Below are positions 24,838 to 33,990 of a stretch of DNA of 64,000 nucleotides, piece by piece; position 1 is the stretch's first letter, and each line of letters begins with the position of its first letter. The notes beneath the pieces were generated by a model that was not told the origin of the DNA, ran no database searches, and was given only the letters and a program-made list of their open reading frames with translations. The DNA comes from DASZTU01 sp035493835 (lineage in GTDB: Bacteria; Pseudomonadota; Alphaproteobacteria; Rhizobiales; Devosiaceae): assembly GCA_035493835.1 (NCBI GenBank), contig DATJHO010000064.1:1-64000 (forward strand). The letters run 5' to 3'. Position numbers and translations under genes: made by a program.

Positions 24838-26226
24838 ATGAAGTCTAGTTGCGTTCATTTTGGCGCCCTCATTTGGGCTGTTGCTCTTCTGTCGACGTCA
24901 GCCGCCGAGGCCGCGCAGGCGATCGCGCCGCTCGATTCGAACGTGCCGCCCCGTGCCGCTGCCACCGACCTCAAGCAGATCGCGGCCAAGCGCCAGCAAC
25001 TGATGGCAGCCATGATGCGGGATCCAAGCAATCTCGATATCGCCTTCGAATACGCCTCGCTATCGGCCGAAGCGGGTGACCTCGAGGGCGCCATCTCGAC
25101 CCTTGAGCGCATGCTGATCTTCGCTCCCGGCCTGCCGCGCCTCGATTTGGAATTGGGGGTGCTCTACTTCCGCCTCGGCGCCCACGACACCGCTCTATCC
25201 TATTTCCAGGCGGCGCTCGATCCGGCCAATCACGCCCCAGCCCCGGTGCGCGAAAAGGTCGAGGCCTATATCGCGGCAATCGGCAAGCAGTCGCAGCCGA
25301 ACCAATTTTCGGGTTCGATCAGCTTTGGCACGCAATACCAGACCAACGCCAATGGCGGGCCTTCTTCGCTGTTCGTCGATCTCAACGGCCTGCCCTTCGT
25401 CTTGAGCCAGAGCGCCGCCAGCACGCCCGACACCAACGCTTACGCCGCCGGCAGCTTTGTCTATTCGAAAGACTTGGCGGACCAGGGCGACCGGTTCGTG
25501 GTCGGCCTGCAGAGCTATGGCTCGCTCTATAAACAGGAGACGCAGCTCAACACCGGCGCCTCCGAGTTGACCTTCGGGCCCCAGTTCAATCTCCAGCGCT
25601 TCCACATCGACGATGCCTCGCTTGCGATGTACGGCATCGCCGGCGGCGTGCTCCTCGGTGGCTATCCCTACCTCGCCTCGGATGGTTTTGGCCTCAATGT
25701 CCAGAAGGGATTGGGCCCACGTCTCCATCTGGGCCTGACCAGCGAATTCCGGAACCAGACCTATTTCAATTCCCCCGATCAGCCCTTGGCCACCGACCGG
25801 AACGGCAGCAATGTCAGGCTGCTGGCGACCGCCCAGTACCATGTGTCGGACGCCTTCTCGGTTTTTGCCGGCGCAACGAGCGAGCGACGCAACGCCGAGG
25901 CGGGCTATCTGAGTCTCTTGCAGTTGGGGGCCTCGCTGGGCGGCACGGTGGTGTTCGCTTCGCCGCTGCCCCAGTTGGCCGATCCCTGGTCGTTCACCCT
26001 TTGGGGCGGCTATCTGCAGCGCAACCACGACGCGCCCGACCCGATCGTCAATGTGGCACAGGCCGAAGTCGAGCACGAGTTCGACATCCAGGGCACGCTC
26101 AACGTCCCGCTGCAGCAGGGCTGGTCGATGCAGACCACGCTCAGCTACCGCGACGTGAAGTCCAATTACGACATCGACAACACCACCGACACCAGCGCGC
26201 TGGTCGGTTTCACCAAGCAATTCTGA
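24838..26226 (+). CDS. Slam-like outer-membrane protein: TPR domain plus beta-barrel
   Basis: A 462-residue exported protein with a signal peptide (cleavage near SAAEAAQ), TPR-like helical repeats at about residues 50-150 (AFEYASLSAEAGDLEGAISTLERML; LGVLYFRLGAHDTALSYFQAAL) and a C-terminal region of alternating strands ending in Phe (LVGFTKQF), as in proteins inserted by BAM. N-terminal TPR, about 310-residue barrel and overall length match Slam (surface lipoprotein assembly modulator, about 490 residues), which exports TbpB-like proteins across the outer membrane. The next gene encodes a TbpB-like tail, fitting a translocon-client pair. The family assignment is from architecture, not a search. 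Confidence 0.65.
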   Translation: MKSSCVHFGALIWAVALLSTSAAEAAQAIAPLDSNVPPRAAATDLKQIAAKRQQLMAAMMRDPSNLDIAFEYASLSAEAGDLEGAISTLERMLIFAPGLPRLDLELGVLYFRLGAHDTALSYFQAALDPANHAPAPVREKVEAYIAAIGKQSQPNQFSGSISFGTQYQTNANGGPSSLFVDLNGLPFVLSQSAASTPDTNAYAAGSFVYSKDLADQGDRFVVGLQSYGSLYKQETQLNTGASELTFGPQFNLQRFHIDDASLAMYGIAGGVLLGGYPYLASDGFGLNVQKGLGPRLHLGLTSEFRNQTYFNSPDQPLATDRNGSNVRLLATAQYHVSDAFSVFAGATSERRNAEAGYLSLLQLGASLGGTVVFASPLPQLADPWSFTLWGGYLQRNHDAPDPIVNVAQAEVEHEFDIQGTLNVPLQQGWSMQTTLSYRDVKSNYDIDNTTDTSALVGFTKQF

Positions 26227-26234
26227 GGTTCGCG

Positions 26235-27998
26235 ATGCTCCACCTTAGACTGGCGCTGCTTTCCACTGTCTTCCTGCTCCCCATGGCCGCCGCGCCCGCG
26301 CTCGCGGCGAAGGCCGGCGTGACCGCTGCAGTCAACCAATCGGCGCAGGGCACGCCGCCGGGTGGCGGCATCCGCACCATCGTGTTGGGCGCCGATGTGC
26401 TCCAGGACGAAAAGATCGACACCACCGGCAAGGGCCTGGTGCAAATCCTCCTCGCGGACGGCACGACCTTCACGGTGGGGCCGAATTCCTCACTCACCAT
26501 CGACCACTTCGTGTACGACCCCAACGCCGGCACCGCCCAGGTCACGGCCAGTCTCGCCAAGGGCGTCTTCCGCTTCATCGGCGGCCGCACGTCAAAAACA
26601 CCGAACGGCGTTACGCTGAACACGCCGGTGGGCACGGTCGGCATTCGCGGCGCGGTGGTCGATATCAATCTCGTGCCGACGGCCGAGGGCCGGCGCGCGC
26701 AGATCGACCTGCTGTTCGGGCAGGAAGTGACGCTCAACCGTCAGCGCATCTATCAGGCCGGCTATTCGATCATCGTAGGGGCGGACGGACGTCTCCGCAT
26801 CGTCAAGACCCCGCCGGGATCGGGGGACCTGATCCAGTTGATCCTCGCCGGCCACTCCCATCAGACCGGCGGCTCGAACCACATCCCCGACGACAAGATT
26901 GTCGCCTCGAGCGGGATGCCACCGACCAACTCGGAGTATCCGGTCACCGACAACCTGCCGCCGCCCCTCCTGCCGCTGCCGACGACGGATTTTGGCGATA
27001 CCATCACCACCGTCACCGCGGACGCCAATGACCTCACCACAAACGGCGAGGTGACCCCGCCACCACCACCACCACCACCACCGCCGCCGGTAGATACCCG
27101 GATTAGCGGCACCTTCCAGGGCTTCAGTGCAGGCCTGGGAAGTGGCTATGTGGAAACATGCGGCATGACGCCATTCTCAACTATTCTGACAAACATTGAC
27201 CCCAATGACGTCACCGTCGATTTCAGCCCCTCGACCGATAGCGTTGGCGGCACATTCGCTTTGACGGGTGGATACCTGCTCCAAGATATCTCGGTTGGGT
27301 TCGGCGACGGCAGCTCAGGCGGTTCGTCGTCCTTTCCGAGCAACGATGCCTTCACGGCCACCGGCACCGGTTCAGCCGCTACGGCAACGCTACAGTATAC
27401 GACGGGGCCAGGCTCGGGTGGAAACGGCACAACCTTCGCGTCCCACGGCAGCGACACGCTCGCCTCCTGCACCTGCGACTTTCTGCAATGGGGCTACTGG
27501 GCAACCGATTTCGACGCGGAAGGGGAAGGTAACAACGGCACCGGACACGTCAGCGCTGTCGGAACCTGGGTGACCGGCGACATCACCAGTCCCGAGGACT
27601 TCGCCGCCTATTCGGAGGCCCAGGCGAATTATACCGCCACCTATACGGGCAACGCTGTTGGGTACGCCCAGGAGCCTGACGAGATCGGGACGCATAGGGC
27701 CACAGGCGACATGAGCATGACCTGGGACTTCGGCAGCAGAAACGGTTTCGTGGACATTACGAATTTTGACGGCAGTCACGAATTCTCCACCAGTGTCAGC
27801 TCCAGCACGCCGAACGGTCAGTTCTCAACCGGCGAGGGTAGCGGCTCGATGAACGTCAACGGCGCGTTCGTGAACAACGGCTCCGACAAGGCCGCGGGTG
27901 TGATCGGCAACTTCAGCGCCTATGAGGAGGGTGGATACCAGGCGACCGGTATCATTGCCGGCCAGCGGACAAGCCTGGACCTGACGTCGCCCCCATGA
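26235..27998 (+). CDS. Secreted FecR-domain protein with Pro hinge and TbpB-like C-terminal barrel
   Basis: A 587-residue protein with a signal peptidase I-type leader (ALAAKAG) and no lipobox Cys. A FecR domain occupies about residues 45-150 (LADGTTFTVGPNSSLTIDHF; TPVGTVGIRGAVVDI). A run of twelve prolines near residue 275 forms a hinge. The 300-residue tail is rich in Gly/Ser/Thr and ends with strands GVIGNFSAYEEGGYQATGII, close to the closing strands of TbpB/hemophilin-type barrels (GxFxGxxxxExGGxFxG). GAGG overlaps the upstream stop. The natural reading is a client of the Slam-like protein upstream. No sigma/anti-sigma pair is nearby, so this is not a normal FecR relay. Confidence 0.7.
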   Translation: MLHLRLALLSTVFLLPMAAAPALAAKAGVTAAVNQSAQGTPPGGGIRTIVLGADVLQDEKIDTTGKGLVQILLADGTTFTVGPNSSLTIDHFVYDPNAGTAQVTASLAKGVFRFIGGRTSKTPNGVTLNTPVGTVGIRGAVVDINLVPTAEGRRAQIDLLFGQEVTLNRQRIYQAGYSIIVGADGRLRIVKTPPGSGDLIQLILAGHSHQTGGSNHIPDDKIVASSGMPPTNSEYPVTDNLPPPLLPLPTTDFGDTITTVTADANDLTTNGEVTPPPPPPPPPPPVDTRISGTFQGFSAGLGSGYVETCGMTPFSTILTNIDPNDVTVDFSPSTDSVGGTFALTGGYLLQDISVGFGDGSSGGSSSFPSNDAFTATGTGSAATATLQYTTGPGSGGNGTTFASHGSDTLASCTCDFLQWGYWATDFDAEGEGNNGTGHVSAVGTWVTGDITSPEDFAAYSEAQANYTATYTGNAVGYAQEPDEIGTHRATGDMSMTWDFGSRNGFVDITNFDGSHEFSTSVSSSTPNGQFSTGEGSGSMNVNGAFVNNGSDKAAGVIGNFSAYEEGGYQATGIIAGQRTSLDLTSPP

Positions 27999-30244
27999 CC
28001 TGGTGGCGCCGCACGTCGCCGAATCCCCAGCCCAAGCCCCAGCCCTCCCGCTCGGCGCGGCAGAAATCGCTGCTCGTCTGGATCGTCGGGCCGGCGACGC
28101 TCGGCGTGTTCGTCGGTCTCGGCGTCTATGGTCTGCTGCCGCTCGACCGGCTGACGCCGCTGGTGTTCGATGCCTACCAGCGACTCCATCCGCGCGCTGA
28201 GGCCGGGGCGCCGGTAACCATCGTCGATATCGACGAGAGCTCGATGGCCAAGCTGGGGCAATGGCCCTGGCCGCGGAGCACGATCGGGCAGATCGTCGAC
28301 AGGCTGGGCGAACTGGGGGCCGCGAGCATCGCCTTCGACATGGTCTTTCCCGAGCCCGACCGCTCCTCGCTGACCCAGGCGGCGGCCGATCTCGAACGCG
28401 CCGGCGCGAAAGTAGAGCTGCCGACCGGCGGGCCGTCCCTCGATAACGACACGCGCCTTGCTGAAGCGTTCGGCCGCAACAATGTGGTCGCCGGCATCGT
28501 CGTCTCCAACGAAACCGACAACCCCCTGCCCGCTCCCAAGGCCGGCTTTTCCTTTGCCGGGGCCGACCCGCACCTCTACCTCCCCCAAAATCGGGGCGGC
28601 GTCACCGACCTGAAGCCCTTGACGGACGCCGCGGCAGGCGTCGGATTTTTCTCCTTTCCGCCGAGCACGGACGGGATCGTCCGCGTGCTGCCGCTGATAT
28701 CGTCGGCCCAGGGCCAGCTTTATCCGACCCTGAGCCTTGAAGCGCTGCGGGTGGCACAGGGCGCAAAGTCCATCATCATCCGCTCGACGGGCGCCAGCGG
28801 GGACGCGGACACCGGCGTTACTGCCATGACCGCCTTGCGCGACGGCGACCTCGACGTGCCGACCGGCCCCCGGGGCGAGTTCTGGGTCTACTTCTCCGGC
28901 CTCCCCTCGATGGCGACCATTCCGGCCGCAACGCTGCTCGATCCCAAGGCGAGCGCCGCCATCGCCGACAAGATCGCCGGCCATATCATCCTCGTCGGCA
29001 CCAGCGCCGTGGGCCTGCGCGACCTGGTGGCGACCCCGACCGATGCAAGCATGCCCGGCGTCCGGGTCCACGCCGAAATCATCGACCAGATCCTCGGCAA
29101 GACCTTCATTTCGCGGCCCGACTGGGCCCGCGGGGCCGAGATTTTCGCCGCGCTTGTCCTCGGCTTCATCCTCGTCGCCATCGCCCAGCGGGCCGGCGCG
29201 ATCGCCAGCGCCGGCGGCGCGATCGTGCTCGTCGCTGTCGCGCTCGGCGGCTCATGGGCCGGTTTTGTCGACGGGCAATTGTTGCTCGATCCGATCCTGC
29301 CCGCCGGCGCGGTGCTGGCGGTATTCGCAGTGACCATGCCGCTGCTGCTGCTGCTGACCGACCGGGAAAAGCAGTTCGTGCGCGGCGCCTTCGGCCGCTA
29401 TCTCGCCCCCTCGTTGGTCGAGCGGCTGAGCGACAATCCCAACGCTTTGAAACTCGGAGGCGAAACGCGCGAGCTGACGACGCTTTTTTCGGACATCCGC
29501 GGCTTTACCTCGATGTCGGAAAAGCTCGAGCCCGACGCGCTGACGGATCTGCTCAACAGCTTCCTGACGCCGATGACCGATGTGCTGCTCAACAGCGAAG
29601 CGACCATCGACAAATATATGGGCGATGCGATCATGGCGTTCTGGAACGCGCCGCTCGACATCGCCGACCACCGGCGCAAGTCCTGCCTTGCGGCGCTCCA
29701 GATGCTCGACGCGCTGAACCGGCTCAACGCCGAGCGTGGTTCCCAGATCCGGATCGGCGTCGGCCTCAATACCGGCAATGCCTGCGTCGGCAATCTGGGC
29801 TCGGCGCAGCGCTTCAGCTATTCGGCGATCGGGGACAGCGTCAATCTCGCCTCCCGCGTCGAGGGCCTGACCAAGAGCTACGGCGTCTCGATCCTAACCA
29901 CGGAGGCAACGCGCGCGGGCGCTGCCGAACTGGCGTTCCTCGAGGCCGATCTGGTGCGCGTGGTTGGCCGTCGCGAGCCGGTGCCGGTGCATGTCCTGCT
30001 GGGCGATGCGGCCCATGCCGAAACGCCGGAATTCCGCGCGCTGGCGGCCGCCCACGCGCGGCTGATCGCGGCCTACCGGGCCATCGAGGTCGAAGCCGCC
30101 GAAGCGGCGCTGGCCGAGGCGACGGCTCTCGCACCGCCGGATTTCGCAAAGTTTTACGACCTCTATGCCGAAAGGCTCGGCGAAATGCGGCAGGCCCCGC
30201 CCCTTGCCGGTTGGGATGGGGTCTTCACCTCCCGCCAGAAATAG
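27995..30244 (+). CDS. CHASE2-domain class III adenylate cyclase
   Basis: A 749-residue inner-membrane enzyme. After an N-terminal TM (about 25-47) comes a periplasmic CHASE2 sensor (about 50-355: VTIVDIDESSMAKLGQWPWPR), then three TMs (about 375-455) and a class III cyclase domain (about 488-665). Metal aspartates are in LFSDIRGFTSM and MGDAIMAFW, the purine-selecting Lys/Asp are in IDKYMGD and AIGDSVN, and the transition-state Asn/Arg are in VNLASRVEGL, so ATP to cAMP is predicted. Its ATG overlaps the FecR stop (ATGA), giving a tight three-gene operon. The C-terminus overlaps the convergent glycosyltransferase gene by 20 bp. Confidence 0.9.
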   Translation: MTWWRRTSPNPQPKPQPSRSARQKSLLVWIVGPATLGVFVGLGVYGLLPLDRLTPLVFDAYQRLHPRAEAGAPVTIVDIDESSMAKLGQWPWPRSTIGQIVDRLGELGAASIAFDMVFPEPDRSSLTQAAADLERAGAKVELPTGGPSLDNDTRLAEAFGRNNVVAGIVVSNETDNPLPAPKAGFSFAGADPHLYLPQNRGGVTDLKPLTDAAAGVGFFSFPPSTDGIVRVLPLISSAQGQLYPTLSLEALRVAQGAKSIIIRSTGASGDADTGVTAMTALRDGDLDVPTGPRGEFWVYFSGLPSMATIPAATLLDPKASAAIADKIAGHIILVGTSAVGLRDLVATPTDASMPGVRVHAEIIDQILGKTFISRPDWARGAEIFAALVLGFILVAIAQRAGAIASAGGAIVLVAVALGGSWAGFVDGQLLLDPILPAGAVLAVFAVTMPLLLLLTDREKQFVRGAFGRYLAPSLVERLSDNPNALKLGGETRELTTLFSDIRGFTSMSEKLEPDALTDLLNSFLTPMTDVLLNSEATIDKYMGDAIMAFWNAPLDIADHRRKSCLAALQMLDALNRLNAERGSQIRIGVGLNTGNACVGNLGSAQRFSYSAIGDSVNLASRVEGLTKSYGVSILTTEATRAGAAELAFLEADLVRVVGRREPVPVHVLLGDAAHAETPEFRALAAAHARLIAAYRAIEVEAAEAALAEATALAPPDFAKFYDLYAERLGEMRQAPPLAGWDGVFTSRQK

Positions 30245-31475
30245 CCGGGGTTCGATCCCGAGCCCCGATCAGCGAAAGCGCGGCTTCCGCCACCGTCCGC
30301 GTTGGATCGTTCGTCAGCCATCCGGCAAATTCGGGCGCGGCGGCGGCGCAGCGGCCCTTCACCTCGACATCGTCATAGGCCCGCCGCCCGACCGAGGTGA
30401 GCCAGGCCGCCTTGGCATCGGTCACGAAGCGCGCCGCGCCCAGCCCCCGCTCCAGCACGAAGCGGGCGCAGAGCTCGTTATCGAGTTCCTTGGCGATGAT
30501 GACCTGCGGCAGCCCTGCGGCAAGGCAAAGCGTGGTCAGTTGCGGCCCGCCATGATGGATCACGGCGCGTGACCGCCTCAAAATCTCGGGCACCGGCACG
30601 GCCCGTTCCTCGAACTGGCACGAGCCCGCAAAACCCAGCCGCTGATCGGTCGCCAGCTCCGGGATATAGAGCCGCATCGGCCTGTCGATAGCGCGCAAAC
30701 CCGCCATGATCTCGGCATTGCCCTGCACGAAACCGTGGAGATAGACGAAAATCTCGTCCCCGTTGCTCACCGTTATCGGCCGGTCGAGGGCGGGCACATA
30801 GGGCGGCAGCATCGGGTCTCGCCGCCTCGGACCGTGGACATCGAACTCGCGCGGGCCGAAGGGATAGACCCCCTCGATCCGCAGCAGGTCCGAAAGGGCG
30901 CCGAGGGGCGGCCGGCCCGCCGTCGCCAGCCCCTTGTTGATTTCGGTGCGAACATGTTCCTCCGGCCAGGAGGGCGGTCCCTTGCTGCCTTCGCGCAGGT
31001 CAAAGCCCGCGCCATCGAGCGGCGGCAAGCAGGACCCGGTGCCAAATGCGATTGCCGGCCGGCGGCCGCGCGCCGCAAGCACCGCCCCGAAGGCGTTTTC
31101 ACTGAGGACGATATCGGGCTCGAAAAGCGCGAACAGGCCATCGTAGTGCGCCAGCGCCGCGGCGAGCGAAGGCGGATCGGCGAGGCCGAGATTGGCGAGC
31201 GCATCCCCGAGGGCGCGCGCTTCGCGCTCCTGCCAGGGAAACGGGGCTCGGCGGCGCGCCGGCCAGACATAGTTCTGGACGACCGGAATGCCTAGCGCCG
31301 CGAACTCGCTTGCAAAGCGCAGGTCATAGAGCGCGGCAAGGCATTCCACGCCCGACCGGCGGAGATGGCCCGCGACCCCGAGCAGATTGCCGACATGGGT
31401 TCTACCGGAGCCGAATTCCCAGGCCAGGAGCGCCCGTTTCGGCCTGCCGCCCGCCGATGCGTCGATCTGGCTCAC
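30225..31475 (-). CDS. GT-B glycosyltransferase, UGT/MGT-like
   Basis: A 416-residue protein of the nucleotide-sugar-binding GT-B type. The N-terminal start ALLAWEFGSGRTHVGNLLGVAGHLRR is typical, and the C-terminal donor site is VIHHGGPQLTTLCLAAGLPQVII, the HGG..T..E/L..GxP motif of macrolide/UDP-glucuronosyl transferases. Substrates are not evident. The GTG at 31475 is eight bases after a run of G (GGGGGG). An in-frame extension to 31625 is possible but has no ribosome site and no conserved sequence. Confidence 0.75.
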   Translation of the reverse strand: MSQIDASAGGRPKRALLAWEFGSGRTHVGNLLGVAGHLRRSGVECLAALYDLRFASEFAALGIPVVQNYVWPARRRAPFPWQEREARALGDALANLGLADPPSLAAALAHYDGLFALFEPDIVLSENAFGAVLAARGRRPAIAFGTGSCLPPLDGAGFDLREGSKGPPSWPEEHVRTEINKGLATAGRPPLGALSDLLRIEGVYPFGPREFDVHGPRRRDPMLPPYVPALDRPITVSNGDEIFVYLHGFVQGNAEIMAGLRAIDRPMRLYIPELATDQRLGFAGSCQFEERAVPVPEILRRSRAVIHHGGPQLTTLCLAAGLPQVIIAKELDNELCARFVLERGLGAARFVTDAKAAWLTSVGRRAYDDVEVKGRCAAAAPEFAGWLTNDPTRTVAEAALSLIGARDRTPAISGGR

Positions 31476-31606
31476 GTCCAATTCCCCCCGGTGCTCGTTC
31501 CATTCCCCGTCGCACCCTAGTTGCTCGACGGTGGCGGCGTAAATCCTCGGGCAACATGCTATGCCAGTGGGCGCCGGAACGCATCGAGGAGCATAGGGGG
31601 GAACCA

Positions 31607-32596
31607 ATGCTGCGCATGTATGCACGCGGGAAAAACCAGCTCATCGAACTCGCCACGCCGCCTGAGGCGCAGACTAGTGCCGAACAGCTGGTGTGGATCG
31701 ATATGGTCGACCCCTCTCCCGCCGAAGACAGAATGGTCGAGCAACTCCTCGGCCTCACCGTTCCGAGCCGGGCGGAAATGGAAGAGATCGAGCTTTCGTC
31801 CCGGCTCTACAGCGAAGGCGGCGCCGAGTTCATGACCCTGACGGCGCTCGCCAGCCTCGATACCGACGAACCCATCAAGACGCCGGTCACCTTCATCCTC
31901 AAGGGCCCGGTCCTCGTTACCGTGCGTTATGCCGAGCCGAAGCCGTTCCTGGCCTATGTGAGCCGGGCCACGCGGACAGAAGGCGCTGCCTGCGACAGCG
32001 GCGAACTCGTGATGCTCGGGATCATCGAGGCGATGATCGACCGCACGGCAGATGCCTTGGAGATCGTGGGCAACGAGGTGGACAAGCTCTCCCGAAGCGT
32101 CTTCCGGCAGCGTACCGCCAGCGTCAAGAAGCAACAGCGTGACCTCGAGGCCATCATCCAGCAGGTCGGGCGCAAGAGCGAACTGCTGACGATGGTGCAA
32201 GAGAGCCTCGTCAGCATCGTGCGCCTGATCGATTTCCACGGCACCGTCGAGGCGCCGCCAAACGGCATCGACAAGGGAACCAAGCAATTGCGGCGGCTGA
32301 TCAACCGCGATGCCTCCTCCCTCGGGGAGCACGCGCGGGCGCTCTCCGGCCGCCTGACTTTCCTGCTCGATGCGACGCTGGGGCTGATCAACCTGCAGCA
32401 GAACCAGATCATCAAGATCGTCTCGGTCGCCGCCCTGGTGTTCCTGCCGCCCACCCTGGTCGCCTCGGTCTATGGGATGAATTTTCACCTCATGCCCGAA
32501 CTCGATTGGTCCCTCGGCTACCCCGTCGCGCTGCTGCTGATGCTGCTCTCGGCCATTTTGCCGTATTTGTTCTTCAGGGGCCGCGGCTGGCTTTGA
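31607..32596 (+). CDS. CorA-family magnesium/divalent cation channel
   Basis: A 329-residue protein with a large N-terminal cytoplasmic funnel (alpha/beta part then long helices containing LSRSVFRQRTASVKKQQRDLEAI) and two C-terminal TM helices. The selectivity motif is YGMNF, followed by the acidic periplasmic loop HLMPELDW. It imports Mg2+ (or Co2+/Ni2+) as a pentamer. The loop differs from E. coli CorA's MPEL only slightly. The ATG is preceded by GGGGGGA. Confidence 0.9.
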   Translation: MLRMYARGKNQLIELATPPEAQTSAEQLVWIDMVDPSPAEDRMVEQLLGLTVPSRAEMEEIELSSRLYSEGGAEFMTLTALASLDTDEPIKTPVTFILKGPVLVTVRYAEPKPFLAYVSRATRTEGAACDSGELVMLGIIEAMIDRTADALEIVGNEVDKLSRSVFRQRTASVKKQQRDLEAIIQQVGRKSELLTMVQESLVSIVRLIDFHGTVEAPPNGIDKGTKQLRRLINRDASSLGEHARALSGRLTFLLDATLGLINLQQNQIIKIVSVAALVFLPPTLVASVYGMNFHLMPELDWSLGYPVALLLMLLSAILPYLFFRGRGWL

Positions 32597-32616
32597 GGGC
32601 CCGCGCTGCGCCGCAT

Positions 32617-32739
32617 CTCCCCTCTTCCCTTGTGGAGAGGGTGCCCGCAGGCGGGTGAGGGGTGAGCAACCAAGCTCGGAGTTTACGGCCTGCCCTCATC
32701 CGGCGCCGACACGCCACCTTCTCCCGCAAGGGGAGAAGG
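32617..32739. repeat. Intergenic palindromic repeat, family A
   Basis: Two hairpin units facing each other: CTCCCC/GGAGAGGGTGCCCG with a CGGGTGAGGGGTG tail, then CCCTCATCCGGCGC with CTTCTCCCGCAAGGGGAGAAGG. The same order recurs at 62402-62520 and in shorter form at 58650-58720. It lies between the convergent corA and coaBC genes. Confidence 0.75.
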
Positions 32740-32756
32740 AAAGAAGGGCGCCGCGA

Positions 32757-33986
32757 CTAGCCCAGCCGCTCGGCAATCAGCCCGGCGAGCCGCGTAGCGA
32801 CGGCGGTTTTGTCCATTTCCGGCCACGCCTCGACGCCCTCGCGCGTAACGATGTGGACAAGGTTGCGGTCGCCGCCCATGACCCCGCCGGGGCCCACGCC
32901 GCTATCAGGCGAGACGTCGTTGGCGACGATCAGGTCGGCGCCCTTGCGGTCCAGCTTGGCCGTGGCATTGGCAAGCAGATCTTCGGTCTCGGCGGCAAAA
33001 CCGACGACGATGCGCGGCCGCTTCGCATGATGGCCGACACCGGCTAGGATGTCGGGGTTTTCCACCATTGGCGGCAGCGCGGGCGCTTCGCCGGGCCGCT
33101 TCTTGAGCTTTTCGCCGGCCACTTGCTCGAGGCGCCAATCGGCGACCGCCGCCACGAACACGGCCGCATCGGCCGGCAGCAGCGCGTCGACCTCGGCCTG
33201 CATCTCCAGCGCGGTTTCGACATGGAGGGTTTTGACGCCCGCCGGATCGGGGATGGAAACGGGTCCGGAAACCAGCGTGACGTCCGCCCCAAGCGCGGCG
33301 AAAGCAGCCGCGATGGCGTGGCCCTGGCGGCCGGAGGATCGGTTGGCGATGTAGCGCACCGGATCGATCGGCTCGTGGGTAGGCCCGGAGGTGACAATGA
33401 TCCGGCGCCCGGCCAGCGGCTTGGGGCTGTCATCGAGCAGCCGCTCGATGGCCGAAACGATCGCCAACGGCTCGGCCATGCGCCCCTCGCCCGTCTCGCC
33501 GGACTCGGCCATTTCGCCCTTTTCGGGGCCGACCATGGCGACGCCGTCGGCGAGGAGCGCCTCGCAGTTCCGGCGCACCGCCGGGTGCGACCACATTTTT
33601 GGGTTCATCGCCGGCGCCAGCAGCACGGGCTTGTTTGCGGCCAGCAACACCGCCGAGGCGAGGTCGTCGGCGTGGCCATTGGCGAGCTTGGCCATGAGGT
33701 CGGCAGTGGCGGGCGCCACCACGATCAGGTCTGCCTCGCGCGACAGCCGGATGTGGCCGATATCGTGCTCGTCGGCCCGGTCGAACAGGTCGGTGGAAAC
33801 AGGCTCGGCCGTGAGTGCGGCAAACGACAGAGGCGCAATGAAATTCTGCGCGGCGGCGGTCATGACGCAACGGACGCTGGCGCCGCGCTCGCGCAGCCGC
33901 CGGACGAGGTCGAGCGACTTGTAGGCGGCAATGCCGCCGCCCACCACCAACACGATGCGCTTGCCGGAAAGGCTCATGTCGCGCAT
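32757..33986 (-). CDS. coaBC: Bifunctional phosphopantothenoylcysteine decarboxylase / phosphopantothenate-cysteine ligase
   Basis: A 409-residue coenzyme A biosynthesis enzyme. The CoaC half (about 1-190) has the FMN site GGGIAAYKSLD, the active-site His in DIGHIRLS and the substrate motif PAMNPKMW. The substrate flap reads GEMAESGETGEGRM, without the Cys found in E. coli. The CoaB half (about 195-409) has VTSGPTHEPIDPVRYIANRSSG and the CTP-site VIVANDV-like segment LIVANDVS. It starts four bases after the stop of the upstream gene; an ATG three codons in (33977) is an alternative. Confidence 0.92.
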   Translation of the reverse strand: MRDMSLSGKRIVLVVGGGIAAYKSLDLVRRLRERGASVRCVMTAAAQNFIAPLSFAALTAEPVSTDLFDRADEHDIGHIRLSREADLIVVAPATADLMAKLANGHADDLASAVLLAANKPVLLAPAMNPKMWSHPAVRRNCEALLADGVAMVGPEKGEMAESGETGEGRMAEPLAIVSAIERLLDDSPKPLAGRRIIVTSGPTHEPIDPVRYIANRSSGRQGHAIAAAFAALGADVTLVSGPVSIPDPAGVKTLHVETALEMQAEVDALLPADAAVFVAAVADWRLEQVAGEKLKKRPGEAPALPPMVENPDILAGVGHHAKRPRIVVGFAAETEDLLANATAKLDRKGADLIVANDVSPDSGVGPGGVMGGDRNLVHIVTREGVEAWPEMDKTAVATRLAGLIAERLG

Positions 33987-33990
33987 CCGG

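Noticed and set aside
27060..27092. CCACCACCA tandem run as a microsatellite element
   Set aside because: It encodes the proline hinge of the FecR protein in frame; described there.
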